From positions 1 to 64,000 of the forward strand of contig PLRS01000159.1 in the NCBI GenBank assembly GCA_003164035.1: DNA of 64,000 bases, read 5' to 3'. The DNA is from Bryobacterales bacterium (GTDB taxonomy: Bacteria > Acidobacteriota > Terriglobia > Bryobacterales > Bryobacteraceae). A model generated the notes under the pieces. The model was not told the origin of the DNA, did not search any database, and saw only the letters and a program-made list of their open reading frames with translations. Made by a program: the position numbers and the translations under genes. Positions 33,444-42,100 of the stretch are shown here, piece after piece (the stretch's first letter is position 1; the number at the start of each line of letters is the position of its first letter).

Positions 33444-35054
33444 TTACCCCTTGAAGAACAGGCTGAGGATGGCGTTCGCCGGCAGGTGCAGCGTCAATGC
33501 CGCCCGCCCCCGTTGCACCGCCATATCGAAACCCTCGCCGCCGCCGTTGATCAGCACTGCTACCACGCTGCCATCGGGATTGCGAAATGCCGCGTTGAAC
33601 GTATCGAGCCGGGTCAGCGGATTCGAGCCGATGCGCCGGGCGCCGCGCCGGATCAGGGGGCTGAAGGTCCGGTACCCGCAATACGCCGCGGTAAGGTGCG
33701 CGGCAGGCGGATTCTCGCCCTGCGGTACCACCATGATGCGCGGCATCTTCTCGTAATCGGTCCGCGCCGGTCCTTTCTCGCGCGGGATGCCGAGGTATTG
33801 GTCCGGGCCGCCCCATTCGTCGGTGACGGTCGTCCAACTGATGTAACCGGTGGCGCCATTTGCCAGTACGTCCATCAGGCGCCCGAGGTCGCGGATCCGG
33901 CCGTATGCCCGCTCGCTGAGAACCGCCGGCACGTCCGGATGCTGCCGCCCCAGCAGCGCCATTTCCTCCGGCCTGCCCCGATAATCGTGAAAGGCTACCA
34001 TGTGGGTAATCCGTTTCACCCGCGGGTCGTCGAGCAGCGGCTTGGCGAAGCTCTGCGCCATGTCGAAGTTGTGATCCATCACCCAGAGTTTCGTGGTCAT
34101 CCGGTTGGCCGCCAGGCGCTTGCCCACCGCCAGAAGTACGTCGCGTTCCTGCTCCCAGGTCCACATCGCCGCCGGGGTGGCGCGGTCGCCGCCCGTCGCC
34201 GGCTCGTTCTGAACCGTCAGGTATTGAATCGGGATGCCCAGCGCCGCGTACGCCTGAACGCTCTTCACCAGGTAGTCGGCGTAGACTTCGGTGAACTCCG
34301 AGTTGAAGAAGCCGTGCATGATCTGCTGGTTACTGGTCATCCAGGCCGGCACGCCCCAGACCGAGGCCAGTATGTGCAGCTCGGGATTTACCGAGCGGAA
34401 CTCGCGGACCACGTCTATGATGCCTCGGTCGATGTCTTTCTGCACGCTGAAGTGCGCCAGCGTCGGATCGGTTTCGCCCCGGGGGACATCGCAGTAGGTG
34501 TAGAAGTTGAAATCCCGGTTCCAATCCGTGCTGCCGAATCCGATGCGCATCAGGTTGAATCCCAGGCCATCCCTGCCGGCCAGCGCGGCGATGGCGGCGT
34601 GGCGCTTCTCCGGCGTCAGCCGCAGCAGGTTCCACACGTCGCTGTCGATGATGGTGCCGCCAAAGCCCAGCATTTCCTGAAACGTCGTGTCCGTGTCCAG
34701 GTTGAGGATTTCGGCAATCTCGCACTCCGGGTTCCGCGGCGCCAGTTCCCGCCCGGTCGGGCGTTGGCATCGCGCGTCGCCCTCGACCGCCAGGCGAGCC
34801 TCCACCGCGTCCCAGGACAGGCGTTGAGCCGGCAACTGGCTCAGTTCCTTCTTACGGGGATTCATAACCTGTCCGCTCGGCCCCGCCACCGGGCAGGCGT
34901 CGGAGCCGTTCGCGGCCGGCGCCCTGGCGGGAACCGTCTGACTGAAAGCGGCGTCAGGACCGCTGCCTGTCAACAGCAGTCCACCCAGGCCGGCCGAGGT
35001 TCCCGCAAGGAAGCTGCGCCGCTTCATCGAGCGATTGGTACTCTGCGCTGCCAT
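33444..35054 (-). CDS. GH30-family glycoside hydrolase (Tat-exported)
   Basis: The 536-residue enzyme has a Tat signal (KRRSFLAGTSAGLGGLLL) and a GH30 TIM barrel with QEMLGFGGTIIDSDVWNLL, LMRIGFGSTDW, acid/base VQNEPATGGD (E284) and nucleophile VLSERAYG (E381), then a beta domain at the C-terminus. Family members include glucosylceramidases, xylanases, beta-1,6-glucanases and fucosidases; the subfamily is not certain. A GGGAGA site 6 bases before ATG 35054 supports this start. It is transcribed away from the GntR gene, with about 470 bases between the two start codons. Confidence 0.88.
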   Translation of the reverse strand: MAAQSTNRSMKRRSFLAGTSAGLGGLLLTGSGPDAAFSQTVPARAPAANGSDACPVAGPSGQVMNPRKKELSQLPAQRLSWDAVEARLAVEGDARCQRPTGRELAPRNPECEIAEILNLDTDTTFQEMLGFGGTIIDSDVWNLLRLTPEKRHAAIAALAGRDGLGFNLMRIGFGSTDWNRDFNFYTYCDVPRGETDPTLAHFSVQKDIDRGIIDVVREFRSVNPELHILASVWGVPAWMTSNQQIMHGFFNSEFTEVYADYLVKSVQAYAALGIPIQYLTVQNEPATGGDRATPAAMWTWEQERDVLLAVGKRLAANRMTTKLWVMDHNFDMAQSFAKPLLDDPRVKRITHMVAFHDYRGRPEEMALLGRQHPDVPAVLSERAYGRIRDLGRLMDVLANGATGYISWTTVTDEWGGPDQYLGIPREKGPARTDYEKMPRIMVVPQGENPPAAHLTAAYCGYRTFSPLIRRGARRIGSNPLTRLDTFNAAFRNPDGSVVAVLINGGGEGFDMAVQRGRAALTLHLPANAILSLFFKG

Positions 35055-35179
35055 GAGTTGTCTCCCTAGGGTTGGCCGCCTCGCGGGCCGGGTTGAAGCC
35101 GATTTCTATTCTATCAACCGGGAGCCTCTCCTCTCTTTTGCGGTGCGCGAGACATAGAGCTGGAGACGAACGTCGGATA

Positions 35180-35205
35180 CCGAGCCGCGACCGCCAGGGA
35201 GCGGG
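35180..35205. repeat. family 1 repeat, single arm (copy F)
   Basis: CCGAGCCGCGACCGCCAGGG followed by AGCGGG is one complete arm without partner. Like copy E it is followed by a GCATGGGC/GCCCATGG stretch, so copies E and F may derive from one another. Confidence 0.72.
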
Positions 35206-35230
35206 CATGGGCTTCCCGCCATGTGGGGCA

Positions 35231-35252
35231 GGATGGCATCCGGATGGCATCC
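35231..35252. repeat. tandem 11-bp repeat GGATGGCATCC
   Basis: Two perfect copies in direct tandem, each nearly self-complementary. They are preceded by GTGGGGCA, which is the start of the hairpin-repeat family found elsewhere. Confidence 0.7.
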
Positions 35253-35434
35253 TGCGCGCCGGTTGCTTACCGGCGTTCCGGCGGATCGCGTGAAATCAGC
35301 AATTTGGACCGCGTCTCAACCGAGCGGATATCGGTGGTTGCGCCAAACCTCTTAGCGGCCGAATTTTCCTCGATTCGCGTGCGCTCCTACGAATCTATCG
35401 CGTTCATGTCGCGCACCCGCCATCCGCCGGTCCG

Positions 35435-35463
35435 TTGACACAAGGCCGGAAGCATGGTAGATA
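35435..35463 (+). promoter_or_regulatory. sigma-70-type promoter of GntR gene
   Basis: TTGACA (35435-35440), a 17-base spacer, and TAGATA (35458-35463). The same layout with the same spacer end (GCATGG) occurs at 39100-39128, also just before the identical operator. It drives the GntR-family gene at 35525. Confidence 0.72.
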
Positions 35464-35464
35464 A

Positions 35465-35485
35465 GTCTAGATCATTGGTCTAGAC
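35465..35485. promoter_or_regulatory. GntR-type operator, copy 1
   Basis: GTCTAGA-N7-TCTAGAC, with the core ATTGGTCTAGACATT. It directly follows the -10 element, so binding would block RNA polymerase. An identical 21-base site is at 39130-39150. The core resembles the TGGTCTAGACCA operator of NagR/DasR-type GntR regulators. The position upstream of the regulator gene indicates autoregulation. Confidence 0.75.
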
Positions 35486-35524
35486 ATTTGGCGCCCTCCA
35501 GGGCGTTTGAGGAGCGGCAAGACG

Positions 35525-36316
35525 GTGCCGATGCGACTGCAGACGGAGAGCGGACCGTTCCGGCGGTTGCGGCTGGATAAGCGGGCGCCCACACCGGCCT
35601 ATGCCCAGATCGCCGACGCGGTGGGCGGGTTGTTGAGGAGCGGCGCGCTGCCGCCCGGCTATCCTCTGCCGCCCGAACGCGTGCTTTGCGACCAGTTCGG
35701 CGTCAGCCGCATGACGCTGCGCCAGGCGATGGGAATACTGGAGCGCGAAGGGTTGATCCTCTCCCATCGGGGGAAAGGCACCTTCGTGGCGCACGACCGG
35801 CTCAAGAAACAACAGCAGGAACTGCGCGGCTTCACCGAAGAGATTCTGGCGCGCGGGGGAAAGCCGGAGTCGCGCCTGCTGTCGTTCCGGCAGGTGGCGC
35901 CGCCGGCGGCGGCGCGCGAGTTCTTCGCCATGGCCCAGGGCGAGAACCTCTATGAGATCCGGCGCATTCGTCTCAGTGGCGGCGTTCCGCTGACCCTTGA
36001 AACAGTGCAACTTTGCGAGCGGCTGTGCCCTCGGCTGGAACAGTTCGATCTGGAGAAGAATTCACTCTACCGGATTCTGGAGCGGTCGTACGGCTTACGG
36101 TTGGGGAGTTGCGTGGAAGAGATCTCGGCCGAGTTGCCCGCCGCCGAACATCGCAGGCACCTGGATCTGCCCCGTGGCGTCGCGATATTGACCATCCACC
36201 GCAATACCTACACGGATTCCGGGCTGCCGCTGGAGCTGACGAAATCGGCGTACCGCGGCGACCTCTATAGCGCCATCGTTCATTCGGTCCGCCGCCAGCG
36301 GACCGGCGGCAAATAG
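35525..36316 (+). CDS. GntR-family transcriptional regulator, HutC/UTRA type
   Basis: The product (263 residues from GTG 35525; ATG 35531 is an alternative) has an N-terminal winged helix: PTPAYAQIADAVGGLLRSGA, GYPLPPERVLCDQFGVSRMT, LRQAMGILEREGLILSHRGK. A UTRA effector domain follows from about residue 90 (YEIRRIRLSGGVPLTLETVQ, HRNTYTDSGLPLELTKS). HutC-type members commonly sense sugar phosphates such as GlcNAc-6-P. GAGGAG at 35509-35514 is 10 bases before the GTG. Given the NagR-like operator and the neighbouring NanE-NanK gene, I infer amino-sugar-phosphate control. Confidence 0.9.
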   Translation: MPMRLQTESGPFRRLRLDKRAPTPAYAQIADAVGGLLRSGALPPGYPLPPERVLCDQFGVSRMTLRQAMGILEREGLILSHRGKGTFVAHDRLKKQQQELRGFTEEILARGGKPESRLLSFRQVAPPAAAREFFAMAQGENLYEIRRIRLSGGVPLTLETVQLCERLCPRLEQFDLEKNSLYRILERSYGLRLGSCVEEISAELPAAEHRRHLDLPRGVAILTIHRNTYTDSGLPLELTKSAYRGDLYSAIVHSVRRQRTGGK

Positions 36317-36365
36317 ACATTCCCGGCTTTGGGCTCGAGCAAAAATAACTTGGCGCGATCCTGCC

Positions 36366-36413
36366 GTGGGGCAGACCATCGTTTTTCGTGGTCTGCTCCG
36401 CAATTGGCTGCTT
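36366..36413. repeat. 48-bp repeat, family 3, copy 1
   Basis: GTGGGGCAGACCATCGTTTT followed by TCGTGGTCTGCTCCGCAATT and GGCTGCTT. The internal GCAGACCA and TGGTCTGC segments form a hairpin. The reverse complement with one change lies at 54128-54175. It fills the gap between convergent genes ending at 36316 and 36442. Confidence 0.85.
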
Positions 36414-36441
36414 TCATGCGCCGTCAATTCCGCGCCATTCC

Positions 36442-38052
36442 TTAGCGCCATCGATCACAGGCCAGAGCCGCCGCGCCGAGGACGCCTCCGAAGTAACCCA
36501 GTCCGGACGACACCAGCGACAGGCCACGCCGGTCCCATACCGAGACCAGTGGCGGGAGGCGCTCGCTGACAGCGGCAAGCAGTTGGGGGTTGTTCATTGC
36601 GAGCCCGCCGGAAAGGACAATGCCCTGCGGATCGAGCAGTTGCACCAGCGCCGCGCAGCCTTGAGCCAGGTGACCGCCCAGGGTTCGAATAGCGGCCGCG
36701 GCGTTGGCGTCGCCGGCGTTGGCGGCGGCGATCGCGTCTGCGGCGGATGGGAATTCCCCGCCCGCGTAGCGTACCAGGGCGGCCGCGTTGCAGTAAACTT
36801 CCAGACAGCCTCTCTGCCCGCAATTGCAAGGGATTCCATCGGGGATGAGGACCATGTGGCCCAGCGCGTTGGCGAAGAAATGCGCCCCGCGGTGGAGCGC
36901 GCCACCCACGTAGCAGCCGGAGCCCACACCGGTTCCGAGCGTGATGCAGACGAAGTCGGTCCATTCACGGGCGGCTCCGAAGCGCTTCTCGGCGGCAGCC
37001 AGCGCGTTGGCATCGTTTTCCACCGCGACCGGCAGTCCGCAATCGGCGGACACCTCTTCGGCGACGGGCGTACCGGTCCATCCTGGCAGGTTGCCTGTGG
37101 CGTAGGCGATCCGGCCGGTGCGCGCGTCCACCCAACCCGCGGTGGCGATTCCGGCGGCCTCGATCGCGATACCCAACTCTGCCGCGCGCCTCCGAGCCTC
37201 GCGGATGGCCCGCTTCACATTGTCGAGCAGCGCTTCACGGCCGCCGCCCGCGGGAGTGGGCACGAAGGAATCGAACACAAGTGTCCCCGTGGAAGAAACT
37301 ACGCCGAATTTGGTGTTGGTGCCGCCCAGATCGACGCCCACGAAATACGTCTCGCGAGTCTGGCACCGGAATTCGTGTTCCACCGCGGTCGCGAACCAGC
37401 CAGTGATGTCTTTGGGGCGGGTGATGGCCGTGCCGACAACCACCGCGAAGGCGCCGGCCGCGATCGCTTCGCGCGCCTGCGCGGGAGAAACGATGCGGCC
37501 TTCGGCGATGACCGGAACTCCCAGGCGGCCCACCAGTTCCTCGATAAAGCGCGGATCGAAAGCCGTAACCTCTTCGGTATCCGGCGTATAGCCGCGGAGG
37601 GTGGGAAGCACCATATCGGCGCCGGCATCGGCGGAGGCCAGGGCTTCGTCCATGGTGGCGATGTCCGCCAATACCGGCACGCCAAGCTCTTCGCGAATGC
37701 GCCGGACGCGGTCGAATGCGCCGTACCGCTGCCCGCGGGCGGTGCAATCCAGCGCGATCATGGAGGCGCCGGCTTCGACCAGCGCATGGGCGGATTCAAA
37801 GGACCCGGTGATCAGTATGCGTCCGTCCGGGTGAACGGATTTCTGGATGCCGATAATGGGGACCGCTGTCACCTGGCGGATGGCGCGGATGTCTTCGGGG
37901 CCGTTGGCGCGGATGCCCGCTGCCCCACCCGCCACGGCAGCCAGTGCAAAGCGGGCCATCAGGTCCGGGCCGTAAAAGGCATCGCCCGCGACGGCCTGGC
38001 ACGATACGATCAGTTTGCCGCGCAGGCCGCGGCAGCTTTCCGGCACGCTCAT
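36442..38052 (-). CDS. NanE-NanK fusion: ManNAc-6-P 2-epimerase / ROK-family sugar kinase
   Basis: From ATG 38052, which overlaps the permease stop in an ATGA junction, the protein is 536 residues. Residues 1-230 are a NanE TIM barrel (KLIVSCQAV, VPIIGIQKS with catalytic Lys, DCTARG, VIAEGRI with catalytic Glu). Residues 236-536 are a ROK kinase (FVGVDLGGTNTKFGVV, zinc motif CNCGQRGCLE). Separate NanK phosphorylates ManNAc and NanE converts ManNAc-6-P to GlcNAc-6-P, so the fusion would perform both steps. The upstream in-frame extension has no ribosome site and would overlap the permease gene. The co-transcribed RhaT-like permease is the likely importer. Confidence 0.9.
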   Translation of the reverse strand: MSVPESCRGLRGKLIVSCQAVAGDAFYGPDLMARFALAAVAGGAAGIRANGPEDIRAIRQVTAVPIIGIQKSVHPDGRILITGSFESAHALVEAGASMIALDCTARGQRYGAFDRVRRIREELGVPVLADIATMDEALASADAGADMVLPTLRGYTPDTEEVTAFDPRFIEELVGRLGVPVIAEGRIVSPAQAREAIAAGAFAVVVGTAITRPKDITGWFATAVEHEFRCQTRETYFVGVDLGGTNTKFGVVSSTGTLVFDSFVPTPAGGGREALLDNVKRAIREARRRAAELGIAIEAAGIATAGWVDARTGRIAYATGNLPGWTGTPVAEEVSADCGLPVAVENDANALAAAEKRFGAAREWTDFVCITLGTGVGSGCYVGGALHRGAHFFANALGHMVLIPDGIPCNCGQRGCLEVYCNAAALVRYAGGEFPSAADAIAAANAGDANAAAAIRTLGGHLAQGCAALVQLLDPQGIVLSGGLAMNNPQLLAAVSERLPPLVSVWDRRGLSLVSSGLGYFGGVLGAAALACDRWR

Positions 38053-39044
38053 GCGCCCATCCTCGCAGAAATGGAACAGAGAACGATGGCGAAAAAGATC
38101 AGCGCGATTCCCAATCGCATAAAGGTCACGGCGCGTTTGGCCGTGCCCGCCCATTCTCCCAGCCACACACCCATGAGGTTGGCCACCAGCAGGCCGGCCG
38201 CGAGGCTGAGCGGCCAGCCGACCGATGGCCCCAACTCGCCCAGCCGCGGCGTGGCCGCGCCATAAAGAAAGATGCTGCCTCCCCAGAGCAGACCCATTAC
38301 GGCGCTCAACAGCCAGGGCCGTGCCGAGCGCTCCGCGAAGAACAGTCTCCCCGAACCATGCTTCCGAGCCAGAGAGGAACAGTACACCACGTTAGGGATG
38401 GCTCCGGCTCCCAGCATGAGCAGCCAGATGCAGTTGGTGGAGGCAAACGGGGAATATCCGAGTTGGACACCGGTTGCGGAGATCGGCAGCGCGAGGGTGT
38501 AGCCGATGTTGAAGATGGCCGAGATGATGCCCGAGGCGACCGCGAACAGATACCCCGTCATGGAGCCCTTGGCGGCAACGCTGCCATCGCGGATACGGCC
38601 GGCCTTGCCGCACAGCGCCACGCCCCCCAGAAATGCGCCGACGCCGCCGAACAGCACCGATTCCCTTGCGCCGGCCTGGAAAGAGCCTCTCATGAGAAGC
38701 GGGACCAGGGAACCGAGCGCGGCGCTCAGCCCGATCACCAGGCTGTTGGCGATCGAAACGCCCAGGCGGTCGACACTGCGGCCGAAACAGATGGCCCCGA
38801 AACCCCAGGTGAAGCCGAACGCCAGAGCGGCGGCCACGGCGGCGCGCGGCGCGCGGCCCAGAATCTCCGGAGAGCCCGGAGCCAAACCAAAGACCATGAC
38901 GGCGGGCATGGCCACGCACGCCACCAGGATGAACACCAGCCAGATATTCTCCCATTTCCAGGCTTTGGCCAGTTTCATGGGCGCCGTAAACAGGCCGTTG
39001 CAGATTCCCGAGAGAACCGCCAGAAAAACTCCGCCAAGCACCAT
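38049..39044 (-). CDS. RhaT-family (DMT superfamily) sugar permease
   Basis: The 331-residue protein has 10 predicted membrane helices and begins MVLGGVFLAVLSGICNGLFT, typical of the L-rhamnose-proton symporter family. Features include PMKLAKAWKWENIWL and LGVSIANSLVIGLSAALGSL. The ATG at 39044 follows GGGGTGA; GTG at 39050 is an alternative. It couples by ATGA overlap to the NanE-NanK fusion, so its likely cargo is an N-acetylhexosamine rather than rhamnose. The operator at 39130-39150, 86 bases upstream, probably also governs this divergent operon. Confidence 0.87.
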   Translation of the reverse strand: MVLGGVFLAVLSGICNGLFTAPMKLAKAWKWENIWLVFILVACVAMPAVMVFGLAPGSPEILGRAPRAAVAAALAFGFTWGFGAICFGRSVDRLGVSIANSLVIGLSAALGSLVPLLMRGSFQAGARESVLFGGVGAFLGGVALCGKAGRIRDGSVAAKGSMTGYLFAVASGIISAIFNIGYTLALPISATGVQLGYSPFASTNCIWLLMLGAGAIPNVVYCSSLARKHGSGRLFFAERSARPWLLSAVMGLLWGGSIFLYGAATPRLGELGPSVGWPLSLAAGLLVANLMGVWLGEWAGTAKRAVTFMRLGIALIFFAIVLCSISARMGA

Positions 39045-39099
39045 CGTCACCCCGTTGTTTGTCCGAGACGGCTCCGAAACGCTGGAGCGGTCGCGGCCA

Positions 39100-39128
39100 T
39101 TGACAGAATATCGCAGGCATGGTATTAA
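39100..39128 (+). promoter_or_regulatory. sigma-70-type promoter of giant glycosidase gene
   Basis: TTGACA (39100-39105), 17-base spacer, TATTAA (39123-39128). The spacer ends with GGCATGG as in the GntR-gene promoter. The operator starts one base after the -10. Confidence 0.72.
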
Positions 39129-39129
39129 A

Positions 39130-39150
39130 GTCTAGATCATTGGTCTAGAC
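39130..39150. promoter_or_regulatory. GntR-type operator, copy 2
   Basis: Identical in all 21 bases to the site at 35465-35485 (GTCTAGA-N7-TCTAGAC) and flanked by AA on the left and ATTT on the right as there. It lies in the 131-base gap between the divergent RhaT-like and glycosidase genes and could control both. Confidence 0.78.
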
Positions 39151-39175
39151 ATTTAAGCAGCGCGAGAGCCGGCCC

Positions 39176-42100
39176 GTGCGCCATTCCATCAGCCGCCGAA
39201 TGTTTTTGCAGCAAAGCGCTGCATCCTCTTTGTTATATGCGCTGGTGCCCGAAGCCTCCCGCCAGGCGGCCGGCGCGCACGGCAAGCGAATCACCTTGCT
39301 GCACGACGGCGGATTCGATGCCGACGCCTGGGGATGGCAACTGAGCGAAGGCGCGTCCCTGGACGAGACGGTTGGGCGCGCGGGCGGAAGGTCTTTGCGG
39401 GTGCGATCCGCCGCGGGCGACTATGGGCGCTTTCTGGTGTTCAACCCGCGGGAAGGCGCGCGCTACACCCTGTCCGGCTGGATGAAAACCGCCGGAGTGA
39501 AGCCCTTGACGGCGGGAGGCGGCGCCTTTTTTTCCGCGCCGCAGTTTGAGTTCCAGGGCCGGCCGGCGCAGTATACCGCCGACGGCCACATCGAAGAACA
39601 GCATCTGGGAAATACCACGGGCGATTCGGCCTGGAAGCGGTTCAGCCGGGCCTTCACGTGCCGGAGAGGAACCGCCTGGTTCGAGATTACGGTCGGGCTC
39701 TATCGCGCCGCGGGCACGGCATGGTTCGACGACCTGACCTTTGTGGAAGACGTCCAGCCGGCCGAACTGGCCGATGTCGTCGAGCCAGACATGGCTGCGC
39801 AATGGGCCCACACCGCCGTATTGGTCGAGACCGGCGCACGTCAGCCGAAGGCGGCGATTCTGCGCGACACCCTGCCGGTTCGCGGTACGGCGAGCGATCC
39901 GGAACGCCTGGCCGATTTGCTGCGGGAGAGTTACCAGACCGAATACCTGACGGCCGGCGATCTGGCCCGCCCGGAGCGCTTCGACCGCCGGCATTTCGAT
40001 CTGCTGGTATTGCCCTACGGGGAATCGTTTCCCGCTCCGGCGCGCGCCGGGCTACGCGAGTTTCTCAAACGCGGCGGCAATCTGCTGACTACGGGCGGGT
40101 ACGCCTTTCAATCTCCGGTGGTGAAAAACGGCCCGGGCTGGAGCTTCGACGACGACCAGGTCCAGAGGGAACACGGCGAAAACCTGATTCCGGGCGGCGG
40201 CTTCACCCTTGGGCTCGAAGCGCTCAAAACCGCCGGTTGGACGATTCCGGCAGGCGCGGCGGCAGGTGTCGACTCCGCGCAAAAGGCCGCGCGCGTAAGC
40301 ATTCCGGCGGGCACCTGGGGCCGCGGCGCCGATTGGCGCTGCTCGGTGGCGGCACAGGGGATCTGGAAGCGTTATTATTTCGAAGCGCGGATTCGCGCCG
40401 AGGCCATCGACGCCGCTCAGTCCGGCTACGGCTACATCAACCTGGAACAACTGGATGCCGCCGGTGAGGTGGTATACGCGACGCAGCAGGAGGTTGGGCG
40501 GGCCGCCGGAACCTCGGATTGGGGCGCTGTCCGAACCTTAATTTCTCTCGCCGGGGACACGCGGCACCTGCGCGTCCGGTTCGGGTTGTTCGAGGCCACC
40601 GGCACTTTGTGGGTGAGCGGCGTCCGCCTGGAGAGGCGCAGCGACGATCCGCAAATCAACACGTCGCGCGGTCTGCCGCAGGATGAACTGGTGGTCCAGC
40701 CGGAGCAGATCGGCATGTTCGACGCGGACTACCGGCTGCGGCGCGTTTCCTATCTGGAGGCGGCGCCGGAACAGTTCGTGTGCAAGGCGGACTCGCGCGT
40801 GAAAGGCGAGTTTGCCGGCTACGCGGCTTCGGGCGTGCTGGGGATCAACCATTCGCGGTGGATTCCCCTGGTGAACGCGTATGACCGCTACGGGCGTTTG
40901 CGCGGCGCCGCCGCGGCGCTGATGCATCATTACGGCGGCGAGTACGCGCGCGGCGCGTGGGTCTTCTTTGGCGTGGACAACGCCGATCTGTTCGCGGACG
41001 GAAAGCTGGAGCGCTGCCTGCCGGGGATCGCCCGGGCGCTGGCCCGCAATTGCTACCTGCGGGAAATCGAGACCGATTTCGCCTGCTATCGCGATGGCGA
41101 ACCGGTCCACCTGCGGGTCAAGGCCAGTAACTATGGCGCCGCGGCCCAGAGCGTGCGGGTCGTGTTGGAGGTATTACCGGCCGAAGGAGGCGACCCCGCG
41201 TTTCGCAATACGCAGGCGTGGCAGCTTGCGCCGGGAGAGACGGCAGTGGCCGCCGCCGAATGGAAGCCGCCGCGGTTCGCGCGGAGCCAATACCGGGTGG
41301 AGGCGCGTCTCGAGATCGGGTCGGAGACGGTCGATCGCATCGAGACGGGCTTCGAGGTGTGGAAGGAGGCCACGCTGCGCGCCGGAACGCCGATCGGCTT
41401 TGATGACAACTATGTGCAGCTTCACGGCCGTCCCGTTTTTCTCCAGGGCACCGACGACTACTGTTACATGTTCCTGAACCGGAACGAAAATCCTCTCACC
41501 TGGCAGACGGACGCGTACGGTTGCCGGGACGCCTGCGTGGATCTCTACGAAAACCTGATGGGGCTGCGCGGGCCGCAGCAGAATCCACCGCGGGCGTGGT
41601 GGCGGTGGATCGACGCCATGCTGCTCGGGATCGAGCGCGCCGGGGGCATCTTTATGCCGGGGATGCTGATTTTCAGCAACACCGGGGTCAGCGATGCCGA
41701 CCTGGAAGAACAAAAGGCATTCTGCCGCCGGTTCGCGGAACGCTACCGCGGCGCCCCCGGACTGATCTACTATCTGAACGGCGACCTGGAATTGCACGAT
41801 CCCAACCTTCCCGACATTCAGAAGCTCTACCACGAATATCTGCGGCGGAAGTACGGGACCCAGGAAGCGCTCAGGGCGGCGTGGACGGTTTCGCCGCCGG
41901 AGACGGCGATCGACCGGCTAAAGATCGCGCGCGGCACCGATAACTTTGGCGATGTGCGCCGGCTGGACGACTACCAGTTTCGGGTCGAACTGGTGCAACG
42001 CTGGCTGAACGGGCTCAGCGAAGCGATTCGCCAGGTGGACGGGCAACATCCGATCACGGCGGAGTTTTACCAGGAGTCGGACAGCGGAATCGACCTGGTT

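Larger units (their letters stand above)
35055..35524. other. gap with repeat arm, tandem repeat and regulated promoter
   Basis: The 470 bases between divergent genes hold a single family 1 arm (35180-35205), an 11-base tandem GGATGGCATCC pair (35231-35252) inside a GTGGGGCAGG start, and at the right end the GntR-gene promoter and operator. No further gene is supported. Confidence 0.6.
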
